NCBI GenBank assembly: GCA_945883785.1 | Contig: CAMCYD010000012.1 | Span: forward strand, 1 to 33,480 | Length of the DNA: 33,480 nt | Reading direction: 5' to 3' | Origin: Helicobacter pylori PMSS1 | GTDB taxonomy: Bacteria > Campylobacterota > Campylobacteria > Campylobacterales > Arcobacteraceae | Shown here: in pieces, positions 23,207 to 32,166 of the stretch | Numbering within the stretch: the stretch's first letter is position 1 | Layout of the letters: each line of letters starts with the position of its first letter | Position numbers and translations under genes: made by a program | Notes under the pieces: model-generated | Told to the model about the DNA's origin: nothing | The model's input: the letters and a program-made list of their open reading frames with translations, nothing else | The model's database searches: none

Positions 23207-23257
23207 TATTACGGAAGTTGTTTTTACTTCTACTCTTCTAGTTCTAAAGCTATATTT

Positions 23258-25231
23258 TCACAACTGCTTTATCTTCTCAATCTCATCTCTAAGCCTGATA
23301 GCCTCTTCAAAATTCAAATCTTTTGCAGCTTTACTCATCTGTTTATTTAGTTCAGCAACCAGTTTTTGTCTTTCCCCTGCTGGCATTTTAGTCAATCTAT
23401 CAAGTTTAAGTGCTACGGTGTCGTACTCTTCCATTTTCAAATCTTCATCAAGTCTTCTAATTGTTGTCGTTGGTGTGATATTATGGAGTGTGTTAAATTC
23501 CTCTTGGATTTTTCTTCTATTTTGTGTTGTTTCTATCGCAAACTTCATACTATCAGTTATCTTTTTGGCAAACAATAGCACTTTTCCATTACTATTTCTT
23601 GCAGCCCTTCCCATAGTTTGAATAAGGCTTGTTTTACTTCTTAAAAACCCCTCTTTATCGGCATCTAAAATAGCAACCATTGAAGCTTCAGGGATATCCA
23701 AACCTTCCCGTAAGAGATTTATCCCCACAAGTACATCAAATTGTCCAAGACGAAGTTGTCTTATGATTTGATTTCTCTCAATCGCATCGATTTCAGAGTG
23801 CATATATTTGACCCTAAGCCCCAAATCATTGTAGTAAGTTGTAAGTTCCTCTGCCATTTTTTTGGTCAAAACAGTGACTAAAACCCGCTCATTTCTTGCC
23901 ACAACTTTTTTTATCTCATCGTGCAGTCTCTCCACTTGATAAGTGCTATCGATTATTTCAATAAGTGGGTCAAGAAGCCCAGTTGGTCGGATAATTTGCT
24001 CCGCCACTATCGCACTCATATTTGTTTCAAGGGCATTTGGTGTAGCACTTACAAAAAGATAATTTGCTTTTTTATTGATAAATTCATCAAACATAAGGGG
24101 ACGATTATCAAGTGCCGATGGAAGCCGAAAACCATAATCCACCAAAACAGTTTTTCTACTTCTATCTCCAGCATACATCCCACGAAACTGCGACAAACTC
24201 ACATGAGATTCATCAACAATTAAGAGATATGGGCGGTTCATCGCTTCAAAATAATCTATAAGTGAATAAGGAGTTTCTCCCACTTGTTTGTCAGTCAAAA
24301 GTCTCGCATAGTTCTCAATCCCTTTGCACATTCCTGTTGCTTCAAGCATTTCAAGGTCAAATTCAACCCTTTGTTTAAGTCTTTGATACTCCACAAGTTT
24401 GTCATTTTCTTTAAAATATTGAAGTCTCTCACTGAGTTCCTCTTCTATAGTTTCTATAGCTTTAGCTAATCTCTTTTGCGAAACTATAAAAGGATTGACA
24501 CTATAAAGGATAAAATCTTCTAAACTTTCTGTTTTGTTGTTTGTGAGATATTCGTATTTTGTGATACTCTCGACATCATCTCCAAAAAACTCAATTCGGA
24601 TATATTCTTCTTGATAATAAGCTGGAAAAACATCGATAACATCGCCATTTACCCGAAAATCACTTCTATCAAAAAACTTATCATTTCGTTTGTATCCCAT
24701 CTCTACAAGTTTTAAAAGTAAAGTTCGTTGGGAGTATTGTTGACCAACTTCAAGCCTTTGGACATTTTGTTTATATTCATCTGGATTTCCAAGCCCATAA
24801 TTCGCACTTACAGAGGCAACACAAACTATGTCTTCAAAACTAAGAAGTGATGCAGTTGTAGAGAGCCTCAATCTTTCAAGTTCGGAGTTAATTGAGCTAT
24901 CTTTTTCTATAAATAAATCTTGCCGTGGGATATAAGCTTCAGGCTGATAATAATCATAGTAAGAGATAAAATACTCCACATGATTATCAGGGAAAAAGCC
25001 ACGAAATTCACTATAAATCTGAGCTGCTAGGGTTTTATTATGGGTCATTATCAGTGTTGGCATCTGTAAAGCTTCTATCACTTTTGCCATAGTGTAAGTC
25101 TTACCACTTCCTGTAACTCCAAGAAGTGTGTTATATTTATTGCCATTTTTTATAGAGGCGGTCAGTTGCTCTATCGCTTTTGGTTGGTCTCCTGCTGGAG
25201 TATAAGGTGTGTGTACTTTGAATGGTGTCAT
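23258..25231 (-). CDS. uvrB: Excinuclease ABC subunit B
   Basis: A 657-residue DNA damage-recognition helicase of nucleotide excision repair. Visible are Walker A GVTGSGKT (about 39-46), the beta-hairpin with [20 protein letters not shown] of motif [10 protein letters not shown] of motif [33 protein letters not shown] and [11 protein letters not shown] of motifs V-VI, and a C-terminal UVR domain ([21 protein letters not shown]) that contacts UvrC. I chose ATG at 25231 ([17 protein letters not shown]), which fits the family start. A TTG at 25273 would add 14 unlikely residues and overlap uppP. The gene lies directly downstream of uppP and marks the right core border of the accessory block. Confidence 0.97.
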   Translation of the reverse strand: MTPFKVHTPYTPAGDQPKAIEQLTASIKNGNKYNTLLGVTGSGKTYTMAKVIEALQMPTLIMTHNKTLAAQIYSEFRGFFPDNHVEYFISYYDYYQPEAYIPRQDLFIEKDSSINSELERLRLSTTASLLSFEDIVCVASVSANYGLGNPDEYKQNVQRLEVGQQYSQRTLLLKLVEMGYKRNDKFFDRSDFRVNGDVIDVFPAYYQEEYIRIEFFGDDVESITKYEYLTNNKTESLEDFILYSVNPFIVSQKRLAKAIETIEEELSERLQYFKENDKLVEYQRLKQRVEFDLEMLEATGMCKGIENYARLLTDKQVGETPYSLIDYFEAMNRPYLLIVDESHVSLSQFRGMYAGDRSRKTVLVDYGFRLPSALDNRPLMFDEFINKKANYLFVSATPNALETNMSAIVAEQIIRPTGLLDPLIEIIDSTYQVERLHDEIKKVVARNERVLVTVLTKKMAEELTTYYNDLGLRVKYMHSEIDAIERNQIIRQLRLGQFDVLVGINLLREGLDIPEASMVAILDADKEGFLRSKTSLIQTMGRAARNSNGKVLLFAKKITDSMKFAIETTQNRRKIQEEFNTLHNITPTTTIRRLDEDLKMEEYDTVALKLDRLTKMPAGERQKLVAELNKQMSKAAKDLNFEEAIRLRDEIEKIKQL

Positions 25232-25254
25232 AGAATAAAGGTATCTCTCAAAAT

Positions 25255-26022
25255 TTACACCACAAAAAACCAAAAAGTTAATCCAACAATGATTCTATAG
25301 ACTCCAAAAGCGACAAATGTATGAGTTGTAAGAAACTTCATCATCGCTTTTACTGTGACAAAAGCAACTCCAAACGCCGTAACAAAACCTATCGCTAAAA
25401 GGGAATAATCATCGATTATCATCTCGCTTCTATTTTTGTACAAATCATAAAAAGTAGCCACAAACATAGTTGGAATGGCAAGTAAAAATGAAAATTCAGC
25501 TGCACTTTTACGACCTAGGCCAGCAAACAATCCACCAATCATAGTTGCTCCACTTCTACTTGTCCCTGGAACCATAGAAAAACTTTGGAATAACCCAATA
25601 GTAAGTGCCTCTTTGATACTCAAATCATCAATAGTTTTATCTTTACTATCATCGTGATTTCTCCTAAAGTATTCGATAATCAAAAAGATAATTCCACCAA
25701 CAACAAGCATAATAGCAACAGTTTCTATCCCAAAAAGTGCTTTGATAGTTTTATAAAACAAAAATCCAAAAACAGCAGTTGGCAAAAAGGCTATGATGAT
25801 TTTTACCCAAAGGATTTTTTCACTCAAAAGTCGCTTCGCAAAAAGAAATAAAACTGCCAAAATACTTCCAAGTTGGATAGCAACTTCAAAAGTTTTGTGT
25901 GCATTTGTTTGTTCTAGTCCTAAAAGATGGGAAGCCATGATAAGGTGTCCCGTACTTGAAATGGGTAAAAACTCTGTCAAACCCTCGAGTGTTCCTAAAA
26001 TTATCGCATCAAATATTGTCAT
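25255..26022 (-). CDS. uppP: Undecaprenyl-diphosphatase (bacitracin resistance type)
   Basis: A 255-residue polytopic membrane enzyme that recycles undecaprenyl pyrophosphate to the monophosphate carrier for peptidoglycan and other envelope polymers. It carries the two family signatures: [19 protein letters not shown] near the N-terminus and [20 protein letters not shown] at about 150-170. About eight hydrophobic helices are visible, and the length is normal (E. coli 273). It lies 6 nt after mqnA and 23 nt before the uvrB ATG, giving a compact minus-strand run mqnA-uppP-uvrB. Confidence 0.97.
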   Translation of the reverse strand: MTIFDAIILGTLEGLTEFLPISSTGHLIMASHLLGLEQTNAHKTFEVAIQLGSILAVLFLFAKRLLSEKILWVKIIIAFLPTAVFGFLFYKTIKALFGIETVAIMLVVGGIIFLIIEYFRRNHDDSKDKTIDDLSIKEALTIGLFQSFSMVPGTSRSGATMIGGLFAGLGRKSAAEFSFLLAIPTMFVATFYDLYKNRSEMIIDDYSLLAIGFVTAFGVAFVTVKAMMKFLTTHTFVAFGVYRIIVGLTFWFFVV

Positions 26023-26028
26023 AAATTT

Positions 26029-26697
26029 TTATTTTCCTTTCTTGATTGTGTGTGCTAATGTAAAAAATTTTTTGAGAGCAAGTTTTTCTTTATGTCCTAT
26101 TTTATAACTTATTTTTGTAAGATAGTGTTTGATTTGATTTTTACTGAGTCCACTTCGCTCAGAATAGATATCCAGAGTATATTGTGGGATATAGACTCTT
26201 GTATTTACAAACTTTTTTGAAAGCTTTTCTAGGCTTTTTTGATGTTTGTTGAAACACAATCTTGCAAAAACAAAAGGAAGATTATATCTCTCATTCCACA
26301 CTTTTGCCAAATCTTGAAAATCTCTATTTTCCCCATAATGATAGTAATACAAAGCTTTATCTCCTATCAAAACCTCCCCATTGAGCTCTAAAACTTGAGC
26401 TAGTGTATTTGAAGTATCTGATTGGTAGTCTTTTTTATAATTTTCCTCTCCTATAGAAAGGACAGATAAAACTTCCCTTTTTGCGACTATTCCTGCATCT
26501 AAACATTTACAATTTTTAGAGATGATTGAGGAGATAAATGCAGCATCAATTTGTTTTTTTTGAAACTTTTTATTTATCTGCGATGGATACGATTTTTTAT
26601 AATTGATGATTTGTTTTGTTTGTGTTGAGGTGATGTTTTTTTTGAGAAATATGTAAAATGGGAGAAGATTGATAAAATCAATTTTAGCAAATATCAT
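26029..26697 (-). CDS. mqnA: Chorismate dehydratase, futalosine menaquinone pathway
   Basis: A 222-residue periplasmic-binding-protein-fold enzyme that dehydrates chorismate to 3-enolpyruvylbenzoate, the first committed step of the futalosine route to menaquinone. It shows FAKIDFINLLPFYIFL, PSQINKKFQKKQIDAAFISSIISK, LDAGIVAKREVLSVLSIG, SNTLAQVLELNGEVLIGDKAL and NLPFVFARLCFNKHQ, in family order. It is shorter than many homologues (about 270) through a reduced C-terminus. Campylobacterota use this pathway for their only respiratory quinone. Confidence 0.92.
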   Translation of the reverse strand: MIFAKIDFINLLPFYIFLKKNITSTQTKQIINYKKSYPSQINKKFQKKQIDAAFISSIISKNCKCLDAGIVAKREVLSVLSIGEENYKKDYQSDTSNTLAQVLELNGEVLIGDKALYYYHYGENRDFQDLAKVWNERYNLPFVFARLCFNKHQKSLEKLSKKFVNTRVYIPQYTLDIYSERSGLSKNQIKHYLTKISYKIGHKEKLALKKFFTLAHTIKKGK

Positions 26698-26792
26698 AAA
26701 AGAAAGCCTCTTAATTTTTATAGTGAATTGGTATAATAGCTAACTAAGCCTTTTATAAAGAATAAAAAAGGGTATAAAAATTGGAGGTAGCT

Positions 26793-27578
26793 ATGAGGAT
26801 AGATTTGCACAATCACACTTATTTATGTAATCATGCACAGGGAGAGATGGAAGATTATGTCCTAAAAGCCATTGAGTTGGGGATAAATACATTTGGATTT
26901 AGTGAACATGCACCTATGAAAGATTTTGAAGATGGATATCGTTTAGTTTTAGAAAAGCAAGATTTTTACCAAAATAGTGTTCTTTCTTTGAAGGAAAAGT
27001 ACAAAGATAAAATTGAGATACTTTTAGGATATGAGGTGGATTATATTGAGGGAGATTATCTTCTTGATGGTATAGTAAATGCACCTGTAGATTATTTAAT
27101 AGGTTCTGTTCATTATCTTGATAGTTGGGGATTTGATAATCCAGAATTTATTGGGGAATATAAAAAAAGAGATATTGATGTGATTTGGGAAGAATATTTT
27201 AAAGCAATGCAAAGTATGGCACGAAGTGGGAAATTTGATATTGTTGGGCATTTTGATTTAATGAAAGTGTTTAATTTTTTACCAAAAAAGAATATGAAAG
27301 AACTTTGTTTTGAAGCTTTAAAAGAGATAAAAAAAGCCGATATGGTGATAGAGCTCAATAGTTCAGGTTTACGAAAAGAGGTAAAAGAGCAGTATCCTTC
27401 AAAAGATATTTTGAAGCTAGCTTTTGAATTAAAGATTCCTATAACTTTTGGCTCAGATGCTCATAATATAGAACAAATTGGAATATATTATGATAAAGTT
27501 TTGGAAATAGCTCAAAATGTAGGTTACGAAAATTGCATTTCTTTTAGAAAAAGAGAAAAAATATCCAATAGATTTTAA
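26793..27578 (+). CDS. PHP-domain histidinol-phosphatase-like phosphoesterase
   Basis: A 261-residue metal-dependent phosphoesterase of the PHP family. It begins MRIDLHNHTYLCNHAQG (HxH metal ligands) and continues with INTFGFSEHAPM, GYEVDYIEGD, YLIGSVHYLDSWGFD, FDIVGHFDLMKVF and a C-terminal ELNSSGLR...PITFGSDAHNIEQIG. These are the motifs of HisK/HisJ-type histidinol-phosphate phosphatases, which catalyse the penultimate step of histidine synthesis. I chose ATG 26793 over TTG 26781 because GGAGG (26783-26787) sits 5 nt before it. No other his gene is near, so another small phosphate ester as substrate cannot be excluded. Confidence 0.85.
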   Translation: MRIDLHNHTYLCNHAQGEMEDYVLKAIELGINTFGFSEHAPMKDFEDGYRLVLEKQDFYQNSVLSLKEKYKDKIEILLGYEVDYIEGDYLLDGIVNAPVDYLIGSVHYLDSWGFDNPEFIGEYKKRDIDVIWEEYFKAMQSMARSGKFDIVGHFDLMKVFNFLPKKNMKELCFEALKEIKKADMVIELNSSGLRKEVKEQYPSKDILKLAFELKIPITFGSDAHNIEQIGIYYDKVLEIAQNVGYENCISFRKREKISNRF

Positions 27579-27607
27579 GTTTATAAGCTTAAAGTAGCTA
27601 AAATCAA

Positions 27608-27640
27608 ATTTTACACAATCCTCTGATTGTGCTTGAGAGC
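27608..27640 (+). promoter_or_regulatory. Shared leader stem-loop, copy 1 (DHH gene)
   Basis: CACAATC (27614-27620), loop CTCT, GATTGTG (27625-27631), flanked by ATTTTA and CTTGAGAGC. It lies about 28 nt before the DHH-family start codon. A homologous element with a conserved stem precedes glnA. Confidence 0.5.
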
Positions 27641-27658
27641 AAAAAATAAGGAGTTGGA

Positions 27659-28588
27659 ATGACACAAAAAGTTTATAGACTTGTAACAAGAAGTGATATG
27701 GATGGATTGGTTTGTGGTACATTACTAAAATATTTAGGAATTATTGATGAAATTTCTTTTGTACATCCAAAAGATATGCAAGATGGGAAAATAGAGATAA
27801 CAGAAGATGATATCACAACAAATTTACCCTATGTTGATGGTGTTCATATCGCTTTTGACCATCATTTTAGTGAAACATTAAGAAATGAAAAAAGAGAAAA
27901 TCACATAATCATTCCAGAAGCACCAAGTGCTGCTGAGGTTGTTTATCAATATTATGGCGGTACAAAAACATTTCCTGCTAGATTTAAAGATATGATGGAT
28001 GCTGCAAACAAAGCTGATAGTGCACAATTTAATATGGAAGATATTTTGCATCCAAAAGATTGGGAACTTCTCAGTTTCCTGATGGATAGCCGAACAGGAC
28101 TTGGAAGATTTAGAGAATTTACAGTTTCAAATTATCAACTTATGATGGATTTAATAGACTATTGTGCGGAGCATAATATTGAAGAGATACTAAACCTTTC
28201 TGATGTAAATGAGAGAGTTGAACTTTATTTTAGATATGAAAAAGAATTTAGAGAACAATTAGAAAGATGTACGACTATCTATAAAAATTTAGCAATCATT
28301 GACTATAGGGACGAAGAACTCATTTATCCTGGAAATAGATTTTTAGTCTATGCATTGCACCCTGAAGTAAATATCTCCATTCATGCTGTTTGGGGCAGAA
28401 ACAAACAAAATGTAGTTTACAGTACTGGAAAATCTATTCTCAATAAAACATCCAAAACGAATGTTGGCGAATTGATGCTCAAACATGATGGCGGTGGACA
28501 TGAAGCTGCTGGCGGATGTCAACCCTCTCATGAGATTGCTGCTAGAGTTTTAGAAGAGCTGATTGAAAAAATAAATAATGACGGTTAA
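27659..28588 (+). CDS. DHH-family phosphoesterase
   Basis: A 309-residue DHH/DHHA1 phosphoesterase. The DHH part has RSDMDGLVCGTLLKYLG (motif I Asp pair) and VHIAFDHHFSETLR (the DHH triad variant). The C-terminal DHHA1-like part has GELMLKHDGGGHEAAGGCQPS. Family members act as exopolyphosphatases, nanoRNases or cyclic-dinucleotide phosphodiesterases; no partner here decides between them. GGAG lies 6 nt before the ATG, and a stem-loop shared with glnA is in the leader. A perfect 15-bp hairpin follows the gene. Confidence 0.85.
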   Translation: MTQKVYRLVTRSDMDGLVCGTLLKYLGIIDEISFVHPKDMQDGKIEITEDDITTNLPYVDGVHIAFDHHFSETLRNEKRENHIIIPEAPSAAEVVYQYYGGTKTFPARFKDMMDAANKADSAQFNMEDILHPKDWELLSFLMDSRTGLGRFREFTVSNYQLMMDLIDYCAEHNIEEILNLSDVNERVELYFRYEKEFREQLERCTTIYKNLAIIDYRDEELIYPGNRFLVYALHPEVNISIHAVWGRNKQNVVYSTGKSILNKTSKTNVGELMLKHDGGGHEAAGGCQPSHEIAARVLEELIEKINNDG

Positions 28589-28602
28589 TTGATTTTATTA
28601 GT

Positions 28603-28637
28603 TAGAAAGAATGTATAAAAAATATACATTCTTTCTA
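28603..28637 (+). terminator. Perfect 15-bp hairpin after the DHH gene
   Basis: TAGAAAGAATGTATA (28603-28617) pairs perfectly with TATACATTCTTTCTA (28623-28637) around AAAAA. It lies 14 nt past the stop codon. The downstream T content is low, so it may act as a 3' barrier rather than a strong intrinsic terminator. Confidence 0.5.
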
Positions 28638-28680
28638 TTGAAGTTTGATATTAGTTTTGATAGAATGTTTGACAATTAAA

Positions 28681-28712
28681 ATTTAACACAGTCTTTTGAT
28701 TGTGCTTTAGGC
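28681..28712 (+). promoter_or_regulatory. Shared leader stem-loop, copy 2 (glnA)
   Basis: CACAGTC (28687-28693), loop TTTT, GATTGTG (28698-28704), flanked by AATTTAA and CTTTAGGC. It aligns with 27608-27640. The single change inside the stem (A to G) keeps pairing as G-T. Confidence 0.5.
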
Positions 28713-28716
28713 GTGA

Positions 28717-28744
28717 TTTTCTAAAGAATAAGTTCTTTAGAAAA
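28717..28744 (+). promoter_or_regulatory. Perfect 12-bp palindrome in the glnA leader
   Basis: TTTTCTAAAGAA (28717-28728) and TTCTTTAGAAAA (28733-28744) are separated by TAAG, about 60 nt before the glnA ATG. It could be a dimeric regulator site or an RNA hairpin. No sigma-54 promoter (GG-N10-GC type) is apparent. Confidence 0.5.
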
Positions 28745-28804
28745 TGAAACAAATAATAAAGTGAGGGTTACCTTCATTTTTAGAATAAAAATTAAGGAGA
28801 TAAA

Positions 28805-30232
28805 ATGGGAAAATTTGTTAATAATATTGAAGAGTTCATGGCTTATTGTAGTGAAAATGAAGTACAGTTTGTAGATTTTAGATTTACTGATTTAAAAGGT
28901 ATGTGGCATCATGTTAGTTATAGAATGAGTGCTATCAATAAAGACAATTTAAGTGCTGGTTTACCATTTGATGGAAGCAGTATTGATGCTTGGCAACCAA
29001 TCAATCAATCAGATATGATTCTTAAACCAGATGTTCCAACTGCATTTTTAGATCCATTTACAGCTGATGTTACAATCATTGTATTTTGTGATGTTTATGA
29101 TATTTATAAAGGTGATTTGTATGAAAAATGTCCAAGAAGTATCGCTAAAAAAACACTTAAATATGCTGAAGAATTAGGTATAGCTGATGCTGCATATTTT
29201 GGACCTGAAAATGAATTTTTTGTATTTGATGATGTAAAAATAATTGATGGAATGAATGAGTCGTATTATAAGGTTGATTCAACAGAGGGTGCTTGGTCTG
29301 ATAACACTTCTTATGAGGGTGGAAATATGGGTCATAGACCAAGAGTTAAGGGCGGTTATTTCCCAGTAGCCCCTATCGATAGTGGTGTTGACATGAGAGC
29401 TGAAATGATGCTTGTACTAGAGCAAGTTGGTCTTGAAGTAATCCTTGGACATCATGAGGTTGCACAAGGTCAACATGAAATAGGTATAGTTTTCTCTGAT
29501 ATTATTGGTGCTGCTGATAATGTTCAAAAATTAAAATATGTAATCAAAATGGTAGCTCACTTAAATGGTAAATCTGCTACATTTATGCCAAAACCACTTT
29601 ATGGTGACAATGGAAATGGTATGCATGTACACCAATCTTTATGGAAAGAGGGTAAAAACTTATTTTATGCTCAAGGTAGTTACGGGAATATTTCTGAGAC
29701 AGCTAGACATTACATTGGCGGAATTTTCCAACATGCTAGAAGTGTTGCATCGTTTACAAACCCATCAACAAACTCGTACAAAAGACTTATTCCAGGATTT
29801 GAAGCACCTTCAATCTTAACATTCTCTTCTCAAAATAGAAGTGCATCTTGTAGAATTCCTTATGGTGCAGGTGAAAAAGCTACTAGAATTGAGATGAGAT
29901 TTCCAGACAGTACATGTTGCCCATACTTAGCATTTGCAGCTATGATGATGGCTGGACTTGATGGTATAAAAAATAAAACAGAACCTATTGGACCTATGGA
30001 TGAAGATTTATATGAATTAACACTTGATGAAATTAGAGAAAAAGGTATTCCTCAAATGCCTCATACTTTAAGAGGTGCATTAGAAGGTTTAATCAGAGAT
30101 AATGAGTATTTACAACCAGTATTTACACCTGAATTTATAAATGTTTATCAACATTACAAATTTGAAACTCAAGTTTGGCCATACGAAGCTAGACCTACAC
30201 CATTTGAATTTAAAACAACTTATTCTTGTTAA
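28805..30232 (+). CDS. glnA: Glutamine synthetase, type I
   Basis: A 475-residue GSI enzyme that makes glutamine from glutamate, ammonia and ATP. It carries [28 protein letters not shown], the metal-binding [24 protein letters not shown], the ATP-site [18 protein letters not shown] and [11 protein letters not shown]. The C-terminal segment [10 protein letters not shown] keeps the tyrosine that is adenylylated in the GSI-beta group. AAGGAG lies 6 nt before the ATG. The 216-nt leader has two hairpins, and a strong terminator follows, so it is monocistronic. Confidence 0.98.
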   Translation: MGKFVNNIEEFMAYCSENEVQFVDFRFTDLKGMWHHVSYRMSAINKDNLSAGLPFDGSSIDAWQPINQSDMILKPDVPTAFLDPFTADVTIIVFCDVYDIYKGDLYEKCPRSIAKKTLKYAEELGIADAAYFGPENEFFVFDDVKIIDGMNESYYKVDSTEGAWSDNTSYEGGNMGHRPRVKGGYFPVAPIDSGVDMRAEMMLVLEQVGLEVILGHHEVAQGQHEIGIVFSDIIGAADNVQKLKYVIKMVAHLNGKSATFMPKPLYGDNGNGMHVHQSLWKEGKNLFYAQGSYGNISETARHYIGGIFQHARSVASFTNPSTNSYKRLIPGFEAPSILTFSSQNRSASCRIPYGAGEKATRIEMRFPDSTCCPYLAFAAMMMAGLDGIKNKTEPIGPMDEDLYELTLDEIREKGIPQMPHTLRGALEGLIRDNEYLQPVFTPEFINVYQHYKFETQVWPYEARPTPFEFKTTYSC

Positions 30233-30251
30233 GATAAAGTTTTATTTTACT

Positions 30252-30284
30252 AAAAGGTCAAGGGGAAATCCTTGACCTTTTTTA
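30252..30284 (+). terminator. Rho-independent terminator of glnA
   Basis: AAAAGGTCAAGG (30252-30263) pairs perfectly with CCTTGACCTTTT (30270-30281) around GGAAAT, and the T run continues. Confidence 0.93.
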
Positions 30285-30425
30285 TTGCAGTAGAAATCTC
30301 ATTTAATGTTTTCTCAGTTTTTACTCATTTTACAAACTCCCTTTTACTAAGTGTCTCCAACTATTAATCCCTAGAAAGAGTTATGAAGCACTAGCTCTAT
30401 TTTAGTATGTATTTATTATTTTAAA

Positions 30426-30499
30426 TGGTATTATTTTTAAAGTGAAAAGATGATGATTGAAACTGTTTATAATCATTTGGTTGAATTCGCAAGCGACTC
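30426..30499 (+). repeat. Dispersed repeat, copy C
   Basis: It aligns nearly end to end with the copy at 17581-17655 (minus strand), from AAATGGTATTATTTTTAAAG to GAATTCGCAAGCGACTC. Read as MMIETVYNHLVEFASDS, two of the differences from copy A are synonymous third-position changes, which hints at past coding. It ends 5 nt from the stop codon of the minus-strand PAS-EAL gene. Confidence 0.6.
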
Positions 30500-30504
30500 C
30501 TCTA

Positions 30505-32097
30505 TTAAATATTTAAAGCTTCTATCGCCAAGAAGTCATTTGGCTCTCCCAAGTAATATCCCTGAAGGTAATCAATACCAATACTTACAACAACATCATG
30601 TACTTCTTTACAAGAAACAAACTCAGCTACTGTTTTAATATTTTGTTTGTCTGCAAATATTTTAATTGTTTCTACAATATCCCTACTATATTTATTTTGA
30701 TGGATATTTTTTATAAGACTTCCATCAATCTTTAGAATATCAGGCTGAAAGCTAAGTAGTCTCTCAAAATTTGAGTGTCCTGCACCAAAATCATCAATTG
30801 CAATTTTTACTCCAAAAAGTTTTACAAGTGAAATAAAATCTATCACAACATTAAAATCATTTACCTCTTCATCCTCGAGGAGCTCTAAAACAAGTCTTGA
30901 AGCGATATCAGAATTCATTGTAATCATAGTAATAAGCTTATTTCTAAGGTCAACATCTTCTATATCAAGTGTTGATAAATTAATCGATATCTCTTTATCT
31001 GTTATTCTTAACATTCTTATCGAATTTTCTACGATAGCTTCTGTTATCTGATGATAATATTTCCCATTCTTAGCCGTTTCCAGAAAAAAGAATGGCGAAA
31101 GAACCTGACCATTTTCTTTTTTGAGTCTCACTAGAGATTCGTACTTTTCTATTTTCCCATTTTTTGCATTGATAATTGGTTGAAAATAAGATTTTATATT
31201 ATCACTTTCAATAGCTTTTTTAATTATATTAACGGTATGCAAATTCCCTTTTGCTTTTTCCTTCTCTTGAAGAGTAAAACTATCTGCATACATAAACTCT
31301 TTCTTAAATTGTGTAGCTTTTTTTAATCCTATCAAAACATCTTCATATATATATTCTTTTCTATTTCCATAACTTAAAATTACATTTAAATCATACTCGT
31401 ATGTTCCAAATTTTAAAACACCATCTTTTATATTTTGTTGAAATTTTTTAAGTTGCATAACATTTGATTCGCTCAAAACTACACTATCTTCCAAATCCTT
31501 AACCATTGCAAAAATACCATTTTCAAGCTGAAATACTTTTGGAAATACACACCCAACTGGACAATATTCTAGCAAATGATCTGCAAATTTATTTTCGATT
31601 ATAGCTGTAATATCTTTGCCATAAAAACTTTCAAGAGTTTCATATCCTTCAATTTGAAGCATCACAAGAAGTGGATTTTTGATTTTTTTTAGCTCATCTG
31701 ATAAAAGTTTTTTAGCATTAATCATATTGCTTACATCGTACCGTAATGCAATATATTCGACTATTTCACCATATTGATTTAAAATAGGGCTAATAATTGC
31801 GTCAACATAATATGCTCTATTGTCTTTTCTTTTATTTTTTATCTGACCAACCCAAGTCTTTTTTTTATTTTTTATAGTATCCCACATACTTTCAAATACC
31901 GATGGGTCAACATCCTCATGTCTCGAGATAGAATGAGGTTTCCCCATTAATTCATCAATTGTATAGCCAGAAATGTCTGCAAATCTTTGGTTTGCAAATA
32001 TTATTTTTCCATTTAAATCCGCTTTTGACACGATGATATTATCATCAATTAAATCTTTATATTGTTGAAGTATTATTAATTCATTATTAAAAGCCAT
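30505..32097 (-). CDS. PAS - degenerate GGDEF - EAL c-di-GMP phosphodiesterase
   Basis: A 530-residue cytosolic protein. An Aer-type PAS domain occupies about 20-125 (VSKADLNGKIIFANQRFADISGYTIDELMG). A GGDEF-like region (about 130-280) lacks the GGDEF motif and should not make c-di-GMP. The EAL domain (about 295-525) keeps the catalytic set in recognisable form: ESL near 320, NLSTLD, LVLELLEDEEV, DDFGAGHSNF near 434, KIDGSLI, AEFV and QGYYLGEP. It most likely hydrolyses c-di-GMP in response to a redox or ligand signal. Its PAS domain resembles that of the histidine kinase at 11518. No ribosome binding site better than AAGGA(TTCGT) is seen. Confidence 0.9.
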   Translation of the reverse strand: MAFNNELIILQQYKDLIDDNIIVSKADLNGKIIFANQRFADISGYTIDELMGKPHSISRHEDVDPSVFESMWDTIKNKKKTWVGQIKNKRKDNRAYYVDAIISPILNQYGEIVEYIALRYDVSNMINAKKLLSDELKKIKNPLLVMLQIEGYETLESFYGKDITAIIENKFADHLLEYCPVGCVFPKVFQLENGIFAMVKDLEDSVVLSESNVMQLKKFQQNIKDGVLKFGTYEYDLNVILSYGNRKEYIYEDVLIGLKKATQFKKEFMYADSFTLQEKEKAKGNLHTVNIIKKAIESDNIKSYFQPIINAKNGKIEKYESLVRLKKENGQVLSPFFFLETAKNGKYYHQITEAIVENSIRMLRITDKEISINLSTLDIEDVDLRNKLITMITMNSDIASRLVLELLEDEEVNDFNVVIDFISLVKLFGVKIAIDDFGAGHSNFERLLSFQPDILKIDGSLIKNIHQNKYSRDIVETIKIFADKQNIKTVAEFVSCKEVHDVVVSIGIDYLQGYYLGEPNDFLAIEALNI

Positions 32098-32166
32098 ACG
32101 AATCCTTTTTATTTTAAAGATTTCGATTTTAGTACATTAGTACTTTAATTTTGATAAACTAGCCTC

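Noticed and set aside
25232-25273. Upstream TTG start adding 14 residues to UvrB
   Set aside because: The extra residues do not match the family, overlap uppP, and the internal ATG gives the conserved UvrB N-terminus.
28646-28674. TTGACA at 28669-28674 as the glnA -35 element
   Set aside because: No -10-like hexamer is found at 16-18 nt downstream.
30450-30638. A 62-codon plus-strand ORF (MMIETVYNHL...) as a real gene
   Set aside because: Beyond the repeat copy it simply runs antisense through the end of the PAS-EAL gene; only its first part is a repeat.
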